A model generated the notes under the pieces. That model was not told the origin of the DNA, did not search any database, and saw only the letters and a list, made by a program, of their open reading frames with translations. The position numbers and the translations under genes are program-made. A stretch of 11,876 nucleotides of DNA from Magnetospira sp. (GTDB taxonomy: Bacteria > Pseudomonadota > Alphaproteobacteria > Rhodospirillales > Magnetospiraceae), in NCBI GenBank assembly GCA_028277325.1, contig JANQGL010000142.1:1-11876 (forward strand), given 5' to 3'. Within the stretch, counting starts at the first letter, position 1, and each line of letters starts with the position of its first letter. Positions 5,412 to 11,876 of the stretch are shown here, one piece after another.

Positions 5412-6218
5412 CTACACCGGGGAGGCCCGCTCCGACAGCCAGTCGAGAATGACCTTTTCGGCCAGTTCGCCGCGCGGATCGAGCATCGGGAGATGGCCGA
5501 GGCGTTCGACGACATGCGGGCGCACGCCGTAGTAGGCGGCGGTGAGCAGGAGGTCGGTGGTCGGCAGGAACCGGTCGCGGTCGCCACCGATCACCAGCAT
5601 GTTGTCGGTCATCCAGGGGAGCGGGGCGAGGGGCCGGAACCCGGAGGCCTCGAACGAGGCGCGCACCGCCACGTCGTCCACCCGCGTCACGAAGTCGTCG
5701 TAGTCGGCGTCCCCGACCCCGTTCGGGAACAGGTTGTCCCGAAGGACTCCGAAATCGCCTTCCTCCAGGCCGTAGACCGACAGCAACGCCATCGTCCACC
5801 ACAGGGCCGGATTGGTCCAGAACATCTCGGCGGCGCCGCGCGCCAATCCGTAGGGCGGCACCGAGCAGAGCAGGACCACGCCGTCGGCCCGGCCGCCGCG
5901 CCGCAGATAGTTCTGCACCACCGCGCCGCCCAGCGAGTGGCCGACCACGACCACCGGCCCGCCGATCCGCGCCGCCGCTTCCGCGACGTCGTCGGCGAAA
6001 TGGTCCAGCGACATGCGGCCGACCCGGCCGCGGTCGCGGCTGCCGGCATGCCCGGACAGGCTGAGCGCATAGCCATCGAACCCGTGGCGCGCGAAAAACG
6101 GCAGGGTGCGGCGCTGCCACAGCCACGCCCCGCCGCAAATGCCGTGCACGAACAAGAGGGCTGCGCCGCGCGGCGACGAGTCGGCCGGGTGGTGGAGGAG
6201 TTCGATTCCGTCGCGCAT
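5412..6218 (-). CDS. Alpha/beta-fold hydrolase
   Basis: The 268-residue protein is a cytoplasmic alpha/beta hydrolase (no signal peptide). The fold landmarks are clear: the oxyanion-hole segment FVHGICGGAW (23-32), the nucleophile elbow GHSLGG with Ser95, an acidic residue in GGDRDRFLP (Asp213 or Asp215), and catalytic His242 in RLGHLPML. The cap region (about 120-200) is Trp/Phe-rich (EMFWTNPALWWTM), suggesting a hydrophobic substrate. Members of this broad family include esterases, lipases, haloperoxidase-like and C-C bond hydrolases, and sequence alone does not choose among them. ATG at 6218 has GGAAGGGG 5 bases upstream. It converges on the exonuclease gene and is divergent from the PcfJ-repeat gene, with no obvious pathway partner. 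Confidence 0.92.
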   Translation of the reverse strand: MRDGIELLHHPADSSPRGAALLFVHGICGGAWLWQRRTLPFFARHGFDGYALSLSGHAGSRDRGRVGRMSLDHFADDVAEAAARIGGPVVVVGHSLGGAVVQNYLRRGGRADGVVLLCSVPPYGLARGAAEMFWTNPALWWTMALLSVYGLEEGDFGVLRDNLFPNGVGDADYDDFVTRVDDVAVRASFEASGFRPLAPLPWMTDNMLVIGGDRDRFLPTTDLLLTAAYYGVRPHVVERLGHLPMLDPRGELAEKVILDWLSERASPV

Positions 6219-6239
6219 TGCGGCCCCTTCCGGTTGAAG

Positions 6240-6262
6240 TTCGCAAAAAGGCTATTTTATGG
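6240..6262. promoter_or_regulatory. AT-rich divergent promoter candidate between hydrolase and PcfJ-domain genes
   Basis: A short AT-rich patch stands out in a GC-rich 153-base gap. On - it contains TAAAAT (6259-6254, five of six -10 matches), which would give a leader of about 30 bases for the hydrolase gene. On + it contains TATTTT (6253-6258, four of six). Neither has a good -35 at normal spacing. Nothing else recognisable lies in 6263-6371. Confidence 0.3.
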
Positions 6263-6371
6263 CTTGGAACGGTCGGCGGCGCCAAGGGTTTTCTTGAACG
6301 CCGTTTCCGACGCTTGTCGCGCCGCCGCCGGGTGCCCATGTCCATCCGAGACAGGGAGGCGGTCGCGGGCG

Positions 6372-7868
6372 ATGGGTCGCTTCGTGCTCAACACCGATGA
6401 CGTGGACGCTTATGTCGCGCACAGATCGCGCCATCTGGACGCCGGCGGACGGGCCTGGGCGAACCGTCACCTGACCCGCTTCCTGCGGCGCGACCCGCGT
6501 TGCGCGGTCGCCGCGCCGATCGGCGTCGATGGCGGACGGCGGTCCGACGTGGCGCGCAACCTGGCCTCGGCGCGTCGCCTCGGGATCGGGCTGGCCTGGT
6601 TCCTGCCGTCGCCCGAGGTGGACGAGGAGGTGGCCGCGGTCCTCGACTGGATCGCCGCCCTGCCGGGGTTCGACCCGCGGATGGCCGACAAGCGCGACCG
6701 CATTCCGTTCGAGCAGGCGCGTCTGCATTCCATGCGCTGGCACCGCCGGCTGGCGGCGCGCCGCGACGACGACCCCGATGACGACCCGGCCGGCGTCGCG
6801 CCGGTGCTGACCACCGGAAGCGGGCGGCACTGGGTTCGCCTGACCACCCGCGCGGCGCTCGACTACGAGGGCCGGCGGATGGGCCATTGCGTCGGCGAGG
6901 GGGCCTACGACAGCTTCCGCAGCCACATCTATTCCCTGCGCGACGTCCGCAACCGCCCGCATTGCACGGTCGAGTACGATCCGTCGCGGCGCCGGGTCCA
7001 GCAGGCCAAGGGACGCGCCAACGAGGACGTGCCGCCGCGCTACCGGGGCGACGTGGAGCGCCTGTTGCGGCACCTGGCGCCGCGCCGCATCAATTCCCGC
7101 CTGACCGAGTTCGTGCTGACCGAGGACGGCGAGATCCTCCGCCTGTCGCAGGCCGCCGACTGGCCGGCCGGTCTGCGGCTGCAGAACAACCTGGTGCTGA
7201 CCAACCGCACCGACGTGACGCGGCTGCCGGAGCGGATGAGCATCCGCCATTCGCTGGTCGTCGCCAACTCGACCCTGAAGACCCTGCCCCGCGACCTGCG
7301 GATCGGCCAGTCGCTGACCGGACTCGCCCTGTCGCCGATCGAACGGCTGCCCGAGGGCCTGTCGGTGCGCACCCTGAACCTGGAGGACAGCCTGGTCACC
7401 CGGCTCGCCCCCGGCACCCGGATCGTCAAGGAGCTGACGGCGATGCATACGGCGTTGCGCGAGCTGCCGCCGGACCTGACGGTCGGCCAGTTGCTGATCG
7501 TCGACGGCGCGGCGCTGTCGCGGGTGCCGTCCGACCTGGAGGTGGCCGGGTGGCGGGTGGCCGACCTGGCCGGACGCCGGTTCCCGCCCTGCCTGGTCGC
7601 CTGCGGCGAGCTGGCCTATACCGACATGCTGTTCGAGGATTCCGGCGACATCGCGGTGTACGGCCGCCTGTCGTTCGCCGGCTGGGAGCACCCGTCGTTT
7701 CCGGCCAACCTGACGGTGGTCGGCACCTTCGATCTCAAGCACACGGTTCTCGACACCGACCGCCTGCGCGGCCGGGTCGCGGTGCACGGCGACCTGGACC
7801 TGCGCGGAACCGAGGTCGGACGGCTGCCCGACGCCTGGACGGTGCACGGACGGGTGCTTCGCGACTGA
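6372..7868 (+). CDS. PcfJ-domain protein with C-terminal leucine-rich-type repeats
   Basis: This 498-residue protein has three parts. Residues 1-150 are an uncharacterised helical region. Residues about 150-232 match the PcfJ-like domain, with the diagnostic MGHCVGEGAYDSF (170-182), IYSLRD (186-191), HCTVEYD and VQQAKGRANEDVPP (209-222). From about 260 to the end runs an array of imperfect repeats about 20 residues long, of the form LPxxLxVxxxLxLxxTxI; the Leu-Pro or equivalent pairs sit near 285, 305, 326, 345, 365 and 385, and three looser copies follow to 498. The array probably folds as a curved beta-solenoid or LRR. PcfJ was named on the enterococcal plasmid pCF10 and its biochemical function is unknown to me. 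ATG 6372 is the first plausible start; the ribosome site AGGGAGG is 12 bases upstream, rather far. No signal peptide is seen. It converges on the TorC-like gene with a 7-base gap. Confidence 0.8.
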   Translation: MGRFVLNTDDVDAYVAHRSRHLDAGGRAWANRHLTRFLRRDPRCAVAAPIGVDGGRRSDVARNLASARRLGIGLAWFLPSPEVDEEVAAVLDWIAALPGFDPRMADKRDRIPFEQARLHSMRWHRRLAARRDDDPDDDPAGVAPVLTTGSGRHWVRLTTRAALDYEGRRMGHCVGEGAYDSFRSHIYSLRDVRNRPHCTVEYDPSRRRVQQAKGRANEDVPPRYRGDVERLLRHLAPRRINSRLTEFVLTEDGEILRLSQAADWPAGLRLQNNLVLTNRTDVTRLPERMSIRHSLVVANSTLKTLPRDLRIGQSLTGLALSPIERLPEGLSVRTLNLEDSLVTRLAPGTRIVKELTAMHTALRELPPDLTVGQLLIVDGAALSRVPSDLEVAGWRVADLAGRRFPPCLVACGELAYTDMLFEDSGDIAVYGRLSFAGWEHPSFPANLTVVGTFDLKHTVLDTDRLRGRVAVHGDLDLRGTEVGRLPDAWTVHGRVLRD

Positions 7869-7882
7869 TCTCCGGTCAGTCG
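7862..7882. terminator. Inverted repeat containing both convergent stop codons
   Basis: CGACTGA (7862-7868) and TCAGTCG (7876-7882) are perfect complements with a seven-base centre that can add a C-G and a U-G pair on the + transcript. Both TGA stop codons, of the PcfJ-repeat gene on + and of the TorC-like gene on -, are inside the arms. It may terminate both transcripts, although neither side has a T-run. Confidence 0.45.
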
Positions 7883-9039
7883 GACAGGGCCGACACCCCG
7901 CGATCGCCGCCCGGCGGGTTTCCCTCCACCGGGGCGTGGGACTGGATGTAGATCTGCAGCAGCCGGTCGTCTTCCTTGGCGAGCTTGGTGTAGGGCTTCA
8001 TGGCCTTCATCTGTTCGGCCCATTCGTCGATCCCGTACCAGTCGGCCGGATAGGCCATGTGGCACCGGCTGCATTCGAGTCGGTAGAACGACTCCGCGAA
8101 TCGCCAGATGGTCGCCTGGTCGGCCACCATGCGGTCGGCGTCGACCCAGCCGTCCAGCGACACCGGCGCCCAGCCGTCGGCCGCCTCGCCGACCGTCAAC
8201 GCGGCGCGGCCGCTCCTGCGCAGGCCGGCCCGGAAGATCCGCTTGCCCCGGGCCGCGAACACCACGCCGCCGGCCGATTCCCGCCAGCCGTCGAGTCGCA
8301 CCCGCAGCCGGCCCCCGTCCCGCGCCAGCACTGTCAGCGGGGCCGCCGCGAGAACCGCGCCCATCCCCTTGCCGCGCCCGTCGGCCGTCGCGTGAATGGG
8401 GGTGGTGCCGGCCGCGTAGACCGTCTCCGGGGCCGCCGGAAGGTCGCCGACGGCCGCCGTGAAGAGACTCCGCGCGGCCTCGATCTCCGGGCCCACGTCG
8501 GGCTGGTGGTGGGCGATTCCCTTGTGGCAGTCGATGCAGGTCTCGCCGCGTCGCCGCGCCTGGTCGTGACGTCGCCGCGCCTTGTCCGACTGGGCGTCGA
8601 TGTTCATCCGGTCGAACGCGTGGCAGTTGCGGCATTCGAGGGAATCCGACTCCTCCATGCTGGTCCACACCCGGCGCGCCATCGCCAGGCGGTTGGCCTC
8701 GAACTTGGCCGGGGTGCCGATGGTGCCGGCCATGGCGTGGTACAGCTCCTTGGTCGCCAACACCTTGCGAACCAGTTTCGGGCCCCAGGCCTTCGGCACG
8801 TGGCAGTCGGCGCAGACCGCCGCGACCCCGGATGCGTTGACGGCATGCCTGGAGTCCGCGAACTCGTCGTGCGCGATGTCCATCTCGTGGCAGCCGGTGC
8901 AGAAGGCCATGCTGTTGGAGTACTCGACGAAGGCGGTGAAGCCGCCGGTCGCCAGGGCCCCCAGCAGGCCGCCGGCGATCAGCAGGGTGGCCAGCGAGAA
9001 CCGGCTCGGGCTCCACAGCCAGTTCCAGAACCTCCGCAT
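7876..9039 (-). CDS. torC: Pentaheme c-type cytochrome of the TorC/TorY (NapC/NirT) family
   Basis: The 387-residue protein is a quinol-oxidising cytochrome anchored in the inner membrane with hemes in the periplasm. A single N-terminal transmembrane anchor covers about 14-37. Four CxxCH motifs of the NapC/NirT domain follow (47-51 CTGCH, 76-80 CADCH, 136-140 CRNCH, 168-172 CIDCH), then an SH3-like region (about 207-300) with the TorC-specific GKRIFRAGLR and IWRFAESFYRLEC segments, and a fifth heme site CSRCH (323-327) in the C-terminal domain. Length equals E. coli TorC (about 390). ATG at 9039 has AGGGGGA 6 bases upstream; an earlier in-frame ATG at 9069 is less likely. No torA, torD or torSTR gene is visible, so the partner reductase is unknown and the symbol denotes family, not proven TMAO respiration. 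It is divergent from another pentaheme cytochrome. Confidence 0.93.
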   Translation of the reverse strand: MRRFWNWLWSPSRFSLATLLIAGGLLGALATGGFTAFVEYSNSMAFCTGCHEMDIAHDEFADSRHAVNASGVAAVCADCHVPKAWGPKLVRKVLATKELYHAMAGTIGTPAKFEANRLAMARRVWTSMEESDSLECRNCHAFDRMNIDAQSDKARRRHDQARRRGETCIDCHKGIAHHQPDVGPEIEAARSLFTAAVGDLPAAPETVYAAGTTPIHATADGRGKGMGAVLAAAPLTVLARDGGRLRVRLDGWRESAGGVVFAARGKRIFRAGLRRSGRAALTVGEAADGWAPVSLDGWVDADRMVADQATIWRFAESFYRLECSRCHMAYPADWYGIDEWAEQMKAMKPYTKLAKEDDRLLQIYIQSHAPVEGNPPGGDRGVSALSD

Positions 9040-9077
9040 GGCGTTCCCCCTTTCCCTGAAACGATGCACGGCCGTCC

Positions 9078-9093
9078 ATTAGAGAAATCTAAT
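9078..9093. repeat. Perfect 6-bp dyad, ATTAGA-GAAA-TCTAAT
   Basis: ATTAGA (9078-9083) and TCTAAT (9088-9093) are exact complements around a four-base centre. It lies 39 bases upstream of the TorC-like ATG, likely in its leader, and could be an operator or a leader stem. Confidence 0.55.
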
Positions 9094-9123
9094 ATCGGGA
9101 CGGGTTGATGTTGATCTGTATTG

Positions 9124-9153
9124 AGATTAACTTTGCATTTGTTTTCAGGTCAA
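9124..9153 (-). promoter_or_regulatory. Candidate promoter for the TorC-like gene
   Basis: On the minus strand TTGACC (9153-9148, five of six -35 matches) is followed after 18 bases by TAATCT (9129-9124, three of six). The weak -10 suggests an activator-dependent promoter, if it is one. The leader would be about 80 bases and would contain the 9078-9093 dyad. Confidence 0.3.
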
Positions 9154-9159
9154 CATTCA

Positions 9160-9189
9160 TTTACAGTCAAGATATACCAATAATAATGT
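9160..9189 (+). promoter_or_regulatory. Candidate promoter for the secreted pentaheme cytochrome
   Basis: TTTACA (9160-9165, five of six -35 matches) and TAATGT (9184-9189) are separated by 18 bases within DNA that is only about one-third GC. The leader would include the 9201-9229 dyad. It is a consensus-based guess. Confidence 0.35.
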
Positions 9190-9200
9190 AGCCGTTATAT

Positions 9201-9229
9201 CGTTTCGCCATTATACGCATGGTGAAACG
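9201..9229. promoter_or_regulatory. 11-bp inverted repeat upstream of the pentaheme cytochrome gene
   Basis: CGTTTCGCCAT (9201-9211) and ATGGTGAAACG (9219-9229) are complementary at ten of eleven positions (the eleventh is a G-U pair in RNA) with a seven-base AT-rich centre. It lies 33 bases before the ATG at 9262. It fits either an operator for a dimeric regulator or a leader hairpin near the ribosome-binding site. No matching family consensus was recognised. Confidence 0.6.
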
Positions 9230-9261
9230 TTCGATTTACTTATCAGGGGAAAGGGAACGTG

Positions 9262-10518
9262 ATGAAGCGAATCACTTGTTTCACCCGGCCGATGGCCGGG
9301 TTTTTCTGGTTACTGGGCGTACTGGTGGCGGGTCCGGCCGGCGCCATCGAGATTGACGGTCAAACGGTGCCGCTCAATCACGTGACCGCCGAGGCCTGCA
9401 AGGACTGCCACGAGGAAATCTACAAACAGTGGCGGGGCTCCATGCACGCCAACAGCACCGCCTTCAACGACCCGATCCACAACGCCTTCTACCGGCGGGT
9501 GGTCGGCGATCCGACCGCCGAGGGCGTGCTCAAGAAGGGCAAGCTGCCGGTCTGCCTGCAATGCCACGTGCCCAACGCGGCGGTCGACCAGACCTCGAAG
9601 ACCGACGCCCTGCCGGCCTACGTGGAAGGCGTCAACTGTGTGGCCTGCCACGCCCTGACCTCCTACGAGGGCATCCGCACGCCGGACGGCAAGCTGCGCC
9701 TCGGCCTGCTGTCCTACGGGCGCGGCGACACCCTGGGCGGCCCGATGGGCTTCATCGAGGAGGAGGCCGAAGACGCGATCGCCGGACTCGACGAGACCGA
9801 GAACCCGCACCTCGCGCCGACCAAGGGCGCCTACATGCCGCTCGACGGCCGGCCGCGCCTGTTCCGCACCTCGGACGCCTGCCTGGGCTGTCACGACCAG
9901 CGCAACAACTTCCACGGCGTGCCGCTGTGCCAGACCGGCAACGAGTACACCATGGGCGAATCGCGGGTGCCGTGCCAGACCTGCCACATGTCGGTGACCA
10001 ACGGGGTGGCCGACCACTCGATGGGCGGCGGCCACAGCATGGCCATGCTGAGACGCTCGATGGTGCTCGACGTGACCGTCGAGACGCGCGGCGACACCGT
10101 CACCGCGTCGGTGTTCATGGAGAACCTGCAGCCGCACAGCATGCCGACCGGGGCGCCGTTCCGGAACATCTTCGTCAAGGTGACGGCGCTCGACGCCGAC
10201 GGGGAGCCGCTGTGGACCAACTTCGAGACCCATCCGGCCACCGAGGACCCGAAGGCCTACATGCACCTGGTGCTGCTCGACGAGAACGGCCAGCCGACGC
10301 TGCCGCCGAAGGCCCATTCGGCGGGCGACGACTCCCGGCTCAAGCCCTACGAGCAGCGCACCCTGACCTACGACATCCCGGCCGCCGGGGTGGCGGCGGT
10401 GCGCGCCGAGCTGTTCTACAACCTGCTGTGGCCGAGCCTGCAGCAGGCGATGGCCGGCAAGATCCCGGACGAACTGGTCACCCCGCAGCGGTTCATGTTC
10501 GCCGAGGCGCGGCTCTAG
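9262..10518 (+). CDS. Secreted pentaheme c-type cytochrome, cytochrome c554-like
   Basis: The 418-residue protein begins with a Sec-type signal peptide (MKRITCFTRPMAGFFWLLG, cleavage likely after AGA near residue 28), so it is periplasmic. Five CxxCH heme sites are present: CKDCH 46-50, CLQCH 98-102, CVACH 126-130, CLGCH 207-211, CQTCH 238-242. The opening ACKDCHEEIYKQWRGSMHA is typical of cytochrome c554-type multiheme proteins. After the last heme about 175 residues carry no heme and look beta-rich, with an HSMPTGAPFRNIFVKV stretch like the PTG-containing C-terminal regions of other multiheme cytochromes. Cys223 is outside any heme motif. ATG 9262 is preferred over the adjacent GTG 9259; AAGGGAA lies just upstream. 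It probably exchanges electrons with the divergent TorC-like protein. Whether it is a carrier or an enzyme cannot be told. Confidence 0.9.
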   Translation: MKRITCFTRPMAGFFWLLGVLVAGPAGAIEIDGQTVPLNHVTAEACKDCHEEIYKQWRGSMHANSTAFNDPIHNAFYRRVVGDPTAEGVLKKGKLPVCLQCHVPNAAVDQTSKTDALPAYVEGVNCVACHALTSYEGIRTPDGKLRLGLLSYGRGDTLGGPMGFIEEEAEDAIAGLDETENPHLAPTKGAYMPLDGRPRLFRTSDACLGCHDQRNNFHGVPLCQTGNEYTMGESRVPCQTCHMSVTNGVADHSMGGGHSMAMLRRSMVLDVTVETRGDTVTASVFMENLQPHSMPTGAPFRNIFVKVTALDADGEPLWTNFETHPATEDPKAYMHLVLLDENGQPTLPPKAHSAGDDSRLKPYEQRTLTYDIPAAGVAAVRAELFYNLLWPSLQQAMAGKIPDELVTPQRFMFAEARL

Positions 10519-10537
10519 ACCCCGTCGCCTCCCGGTT

Positions 10538-10562
10538 CCGGCGCCGCCACCGGCGGCGCCGG
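10538..10562. terminator. Strong GC hairpin between convergent cytochrome and metH
   Basis: CCGGCGCCGCC (10538-10548) pairs perfectly with GGCGGCGCCGG (10552-10562) around the triloop ACC. The 11-bp all-G/C stem sits in the 55-base gap between two convergent stop codons, making it a likely bidirectional transcript end. There is no T-run, as is common in high-GC genomes. Confidence 0.65.
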
Positions 10563-10573
10563 CCCACCTCCCG

Positions 10574-11876
10574 TCACACCACGAAGTACCCGGCCTGCGG
10601 ATGCAGGGTCACCACCGCGGCGGTCGATTGCTCGGGGTGCAGCTGGTCCTCCTCGGCCATCGCGAGGCCGATCCGCTCCGCCCCCAGCAGGTCGAGCAGC
10701 CGCCGCTGCTGCGCCAGGTCGGGGCAGGCCGGATAGCCGAACGAATAGCGGGCGCCCCGGTAATCCTGCTTGAGCAGGCGCTCGATCTCGCGGGCGTCCT
10801 GGTCGCCGTAGCCCAGTTCGGCGCGAATCCGACGGTGCACGTATTCGGCCATCGCCTCCGCCATCTCGACCGACAGGCCGTGCAGGTAGAGGTAGTCCTG
10901 ATAGCGGTTCTCGGCGAACCACTCCCGCGCCGCGTCGGACGCCCGCTGCCCCATGGTGACCGCCTGCAGGGCCACCACGTCGCGGGTCTCCGACCCGATG
11001 TCGCGGAAGAAGTCGGCGATGCACAGGCCGTCCGGCTTGTTCTGGCGCGGGAACGAGAACCGGCCCAGCTCGCGTCCGGGGTCGTCCGGGTCGAACAGCG
11101 CCAGGTCGTTGCCGTCGGAAGCGCAGGGCCAGTAGCCGTAGGCCGCCTGCGGGGCGAGAATCTCCTCGGTCTCGCAGATCTCCAGCATCCGGGTGAGGAT
11201 CGGCGTCAATTCGGTTTTCGCCCAGCCCCTCCATTCCTCGAGCGTGCGGCCGGCCTTCTTGAAGCCCCACTGAAACTGGTAGAGCATCGTTTCCGAGATG
11301 AACGGCACCAGGGCCCGCGCCGGCACGTCCTGCAACAGGCGCGCGCCCCAGAACGGCGGCTCCGGCGCCGCGAGGCCGCCGTGCAGGTCCGACTTGCGGG
11401 TCTGCACCGCCTCCCAGTCCGCCGGCCGCAGGCTCCGGTCGGGCAGTTTCGGCGGCTTGGTGTTGGTGCCGCGCCGCGCCCGCGCCGTCGCCAGGTGCGC
11501 GTCCAGGCTGCCGTCCATGACCCTGTCCATCAGGGTCAGGCCGTCGAAGGCGTCGCGCGCATAGGCCACCGAGCCGGCGCCGTAGGCGTCCGAGCAGTCG
11601 GCCTCCACGTACTTGCGGGTCAGCGCCGCGCCGCCCAGCAGCACCGGCACCTCGATGCCGGCCCGTTTCATCTCTTCGAGGTTCTCGCGCATGATGACGG
11701 TCGACTTGACCAGCAGTCCGGACATGCCGACCGCGTGCGCCGCGTGCGCGCGCGCCGCCTCCATGATCGCGCCCACCGGCTGCTTGATGCCCAGGTTGAC
11801 CACCTTGTAGCCGTTGTTGGTGAGGATGATGTCGACCAGGTTCTTGCCGATGTCGTGGACGTCGCCCTTCACCGTG
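10574..11876 (-). CDS. metH: Cobalamin-dependent methionine synthase, C-terminal part (partial)
   Basis: MetH transfers a methyl group from 5-methyltetrahydrofolate to homocysteine through cobalamin. The reading frame is open at the right edge, where TVKGDVHDIGKN runs out of the window, so the 5' part (homocysteine and folate domains and the cap) is missing from view and the true start is outside. What is seen, about 433 residues, is the Rossmann-type B12-binding domain with DVHDIG (the His ligating cobalt), SGLLVKS and GGAALTRKYVE, followed by the AdoMet-binding activation domain with RYSFGYPACPD (the RxxxGYP motif) and a normal C-terminus. Nothing suggests truncation. It converges on the secreted cytochrome gene. 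Confidence 0.96.
   Translation of the reverse strand, partial: TVKGDVHDIGKNLVDIILTNNGYKVVNLGIKQPVGAIMEAARAHAAHAVGMSGLLVKSTVIMRENLEEMKRAGIEVPVLLGGAALTRKYVEADCSDAYGAGSVAYARDAFDGLTLMDRVMDGSLDAHLATARARRGTNTKPPKLPDRSLRPADWEAVQTRKSDLHGGLAAPEPPFWGARLLQDVPARALVPFISETMLYQFQWGFKKAGRTLEEWRGWAKTELTPILTRMLEICETEEILAPQAAYGYWPCASDGNDLALFDPDDPGRELGRFSFPRQNKPDGLCIADFFRDIGSETRDVVALQAVTMGQRASDAAREWFAENRYQDYLYLHGLSVEMAEAMAEYVHRRIRAELGYGDQDAREIERLLKQDYRGARYSFGYPACPDLAQQRRLLDLLGAERIGLAMAEEDQLHPEQSTAAVVTLHPQAGYFVV

Noticed and set aside
5184..6371. Upstream extension of the PcfJ-domain frame through the hydrolase gene
   Set aside because: It would start inside the exonuclease gene and run antisense to the hydrolase; family similarity begins only after the ATG at 6372.
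7616..9079. Alternative - strand frame over the TorC-like gene
   Set aside because: Lacks the heme motifs, which are in the chosen frame; composition is that of a shadow.
9111..9124. TTGATCTGTATTGA as an FNR/Anr box
   Set aside because: The second half-site should be ATCAA and matches at only three of five positions.
9237..9243. TACTTAT, a match to the NarL/NarP heptamer
   Set aside because: A single heptamer in AT-rich DNA, next to the ribosome-binding site and without a partner in the 7-2-7 arrangement, is expected by chance.
9310..10317. Frame antisense to the secreted cytochrome
   Set aside because: His/Val/Gly/Arg-rich mirror of a gene with five in-frame CxxCH motifs on the other strand.
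10574..11876. A split or stand-alone B12-binding/activation protein instead of full MetH
   Set aside because: The frame is open through the window edge within the canonical TVKGDVHDIG block, so a normal full-length MetH continuing outside is the simpler reading.

Overview
The window is high-GC chromosomal DNA with strong GC3 codon bias. It most resembles an alphaproteobacterium, probably of the Rhodospirillales type. That placement rests on base composition and the flavour of the housekeeping proteins (ApaG, FolE, RecR, MetH), not on a search. No tRNA, rRNA, CRISPR array, insertion sequence or phage gene is visible. Thirteen protein genes account for nearly all of the sequence, and the numerous long reading frames on the opposite strands are GC-driven shadows.

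Layout, left to right. (1) 148-1270: apaG and folE, both on +. (2) 1298-2409: a cation diffusion facilitator (CDF) transporter and a MerR-family regulator, divergently transcribed, with a textbook MerR promoter between them (19-bp spacer carrying a dyad). This is a self-contained metal-efflux unit. (3) 2449-3357: a zinc-sensor-like (CZB) domain fused to a degenerate GGDEF domain. (4) 3442-5281: recR and ybaB as a coupled pair on -, with a PolB-type 3'-5' exonuclease divergent on +, apparently using overlapping -10 elements. (5) 5412-6218: an alpha/beta hydrolase on -. (6) 6372-7868: a PcfJ-domain protein with a C-terminal array of roughly 20-residue leucine-rich-type repeats. (7) 7876-10518: a membrane-anchored pentaheme cytochrome of the TorC/TorY family, and divergent from it a secreted pentaheme cytochrome, separated by an AT-rich intergenic region of about 220 bp with two clear dyads. 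(8) 10574 to the window end: the C-terminal half of cobalamin-dependent methionine synthase (metH), whose 5' part lies outside.

How it fits together. The most interesting functional group is the divergent cytochrome pair: a quinol-oxidising TorC-like protein facing a soluble multiheme partner, with no TorA-type molybdenum reductase, TorD chaperone or TorSTR sensor in view. The second is the CZB-GGDEF protein, which has lost its catalytic motif but kept an RxxD inhibitory-site motif, suggesting a c-di-GMP receptor rather than a synthase. The third is the MerR/CDF unit, where the transporter has Cys in place of the usual TM5 His and lacks the cytoplasmic C-terminal domain. The PcfJ-repeat protein has no assigned function. 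Nothing here proves a wholly new system; these are the leads.
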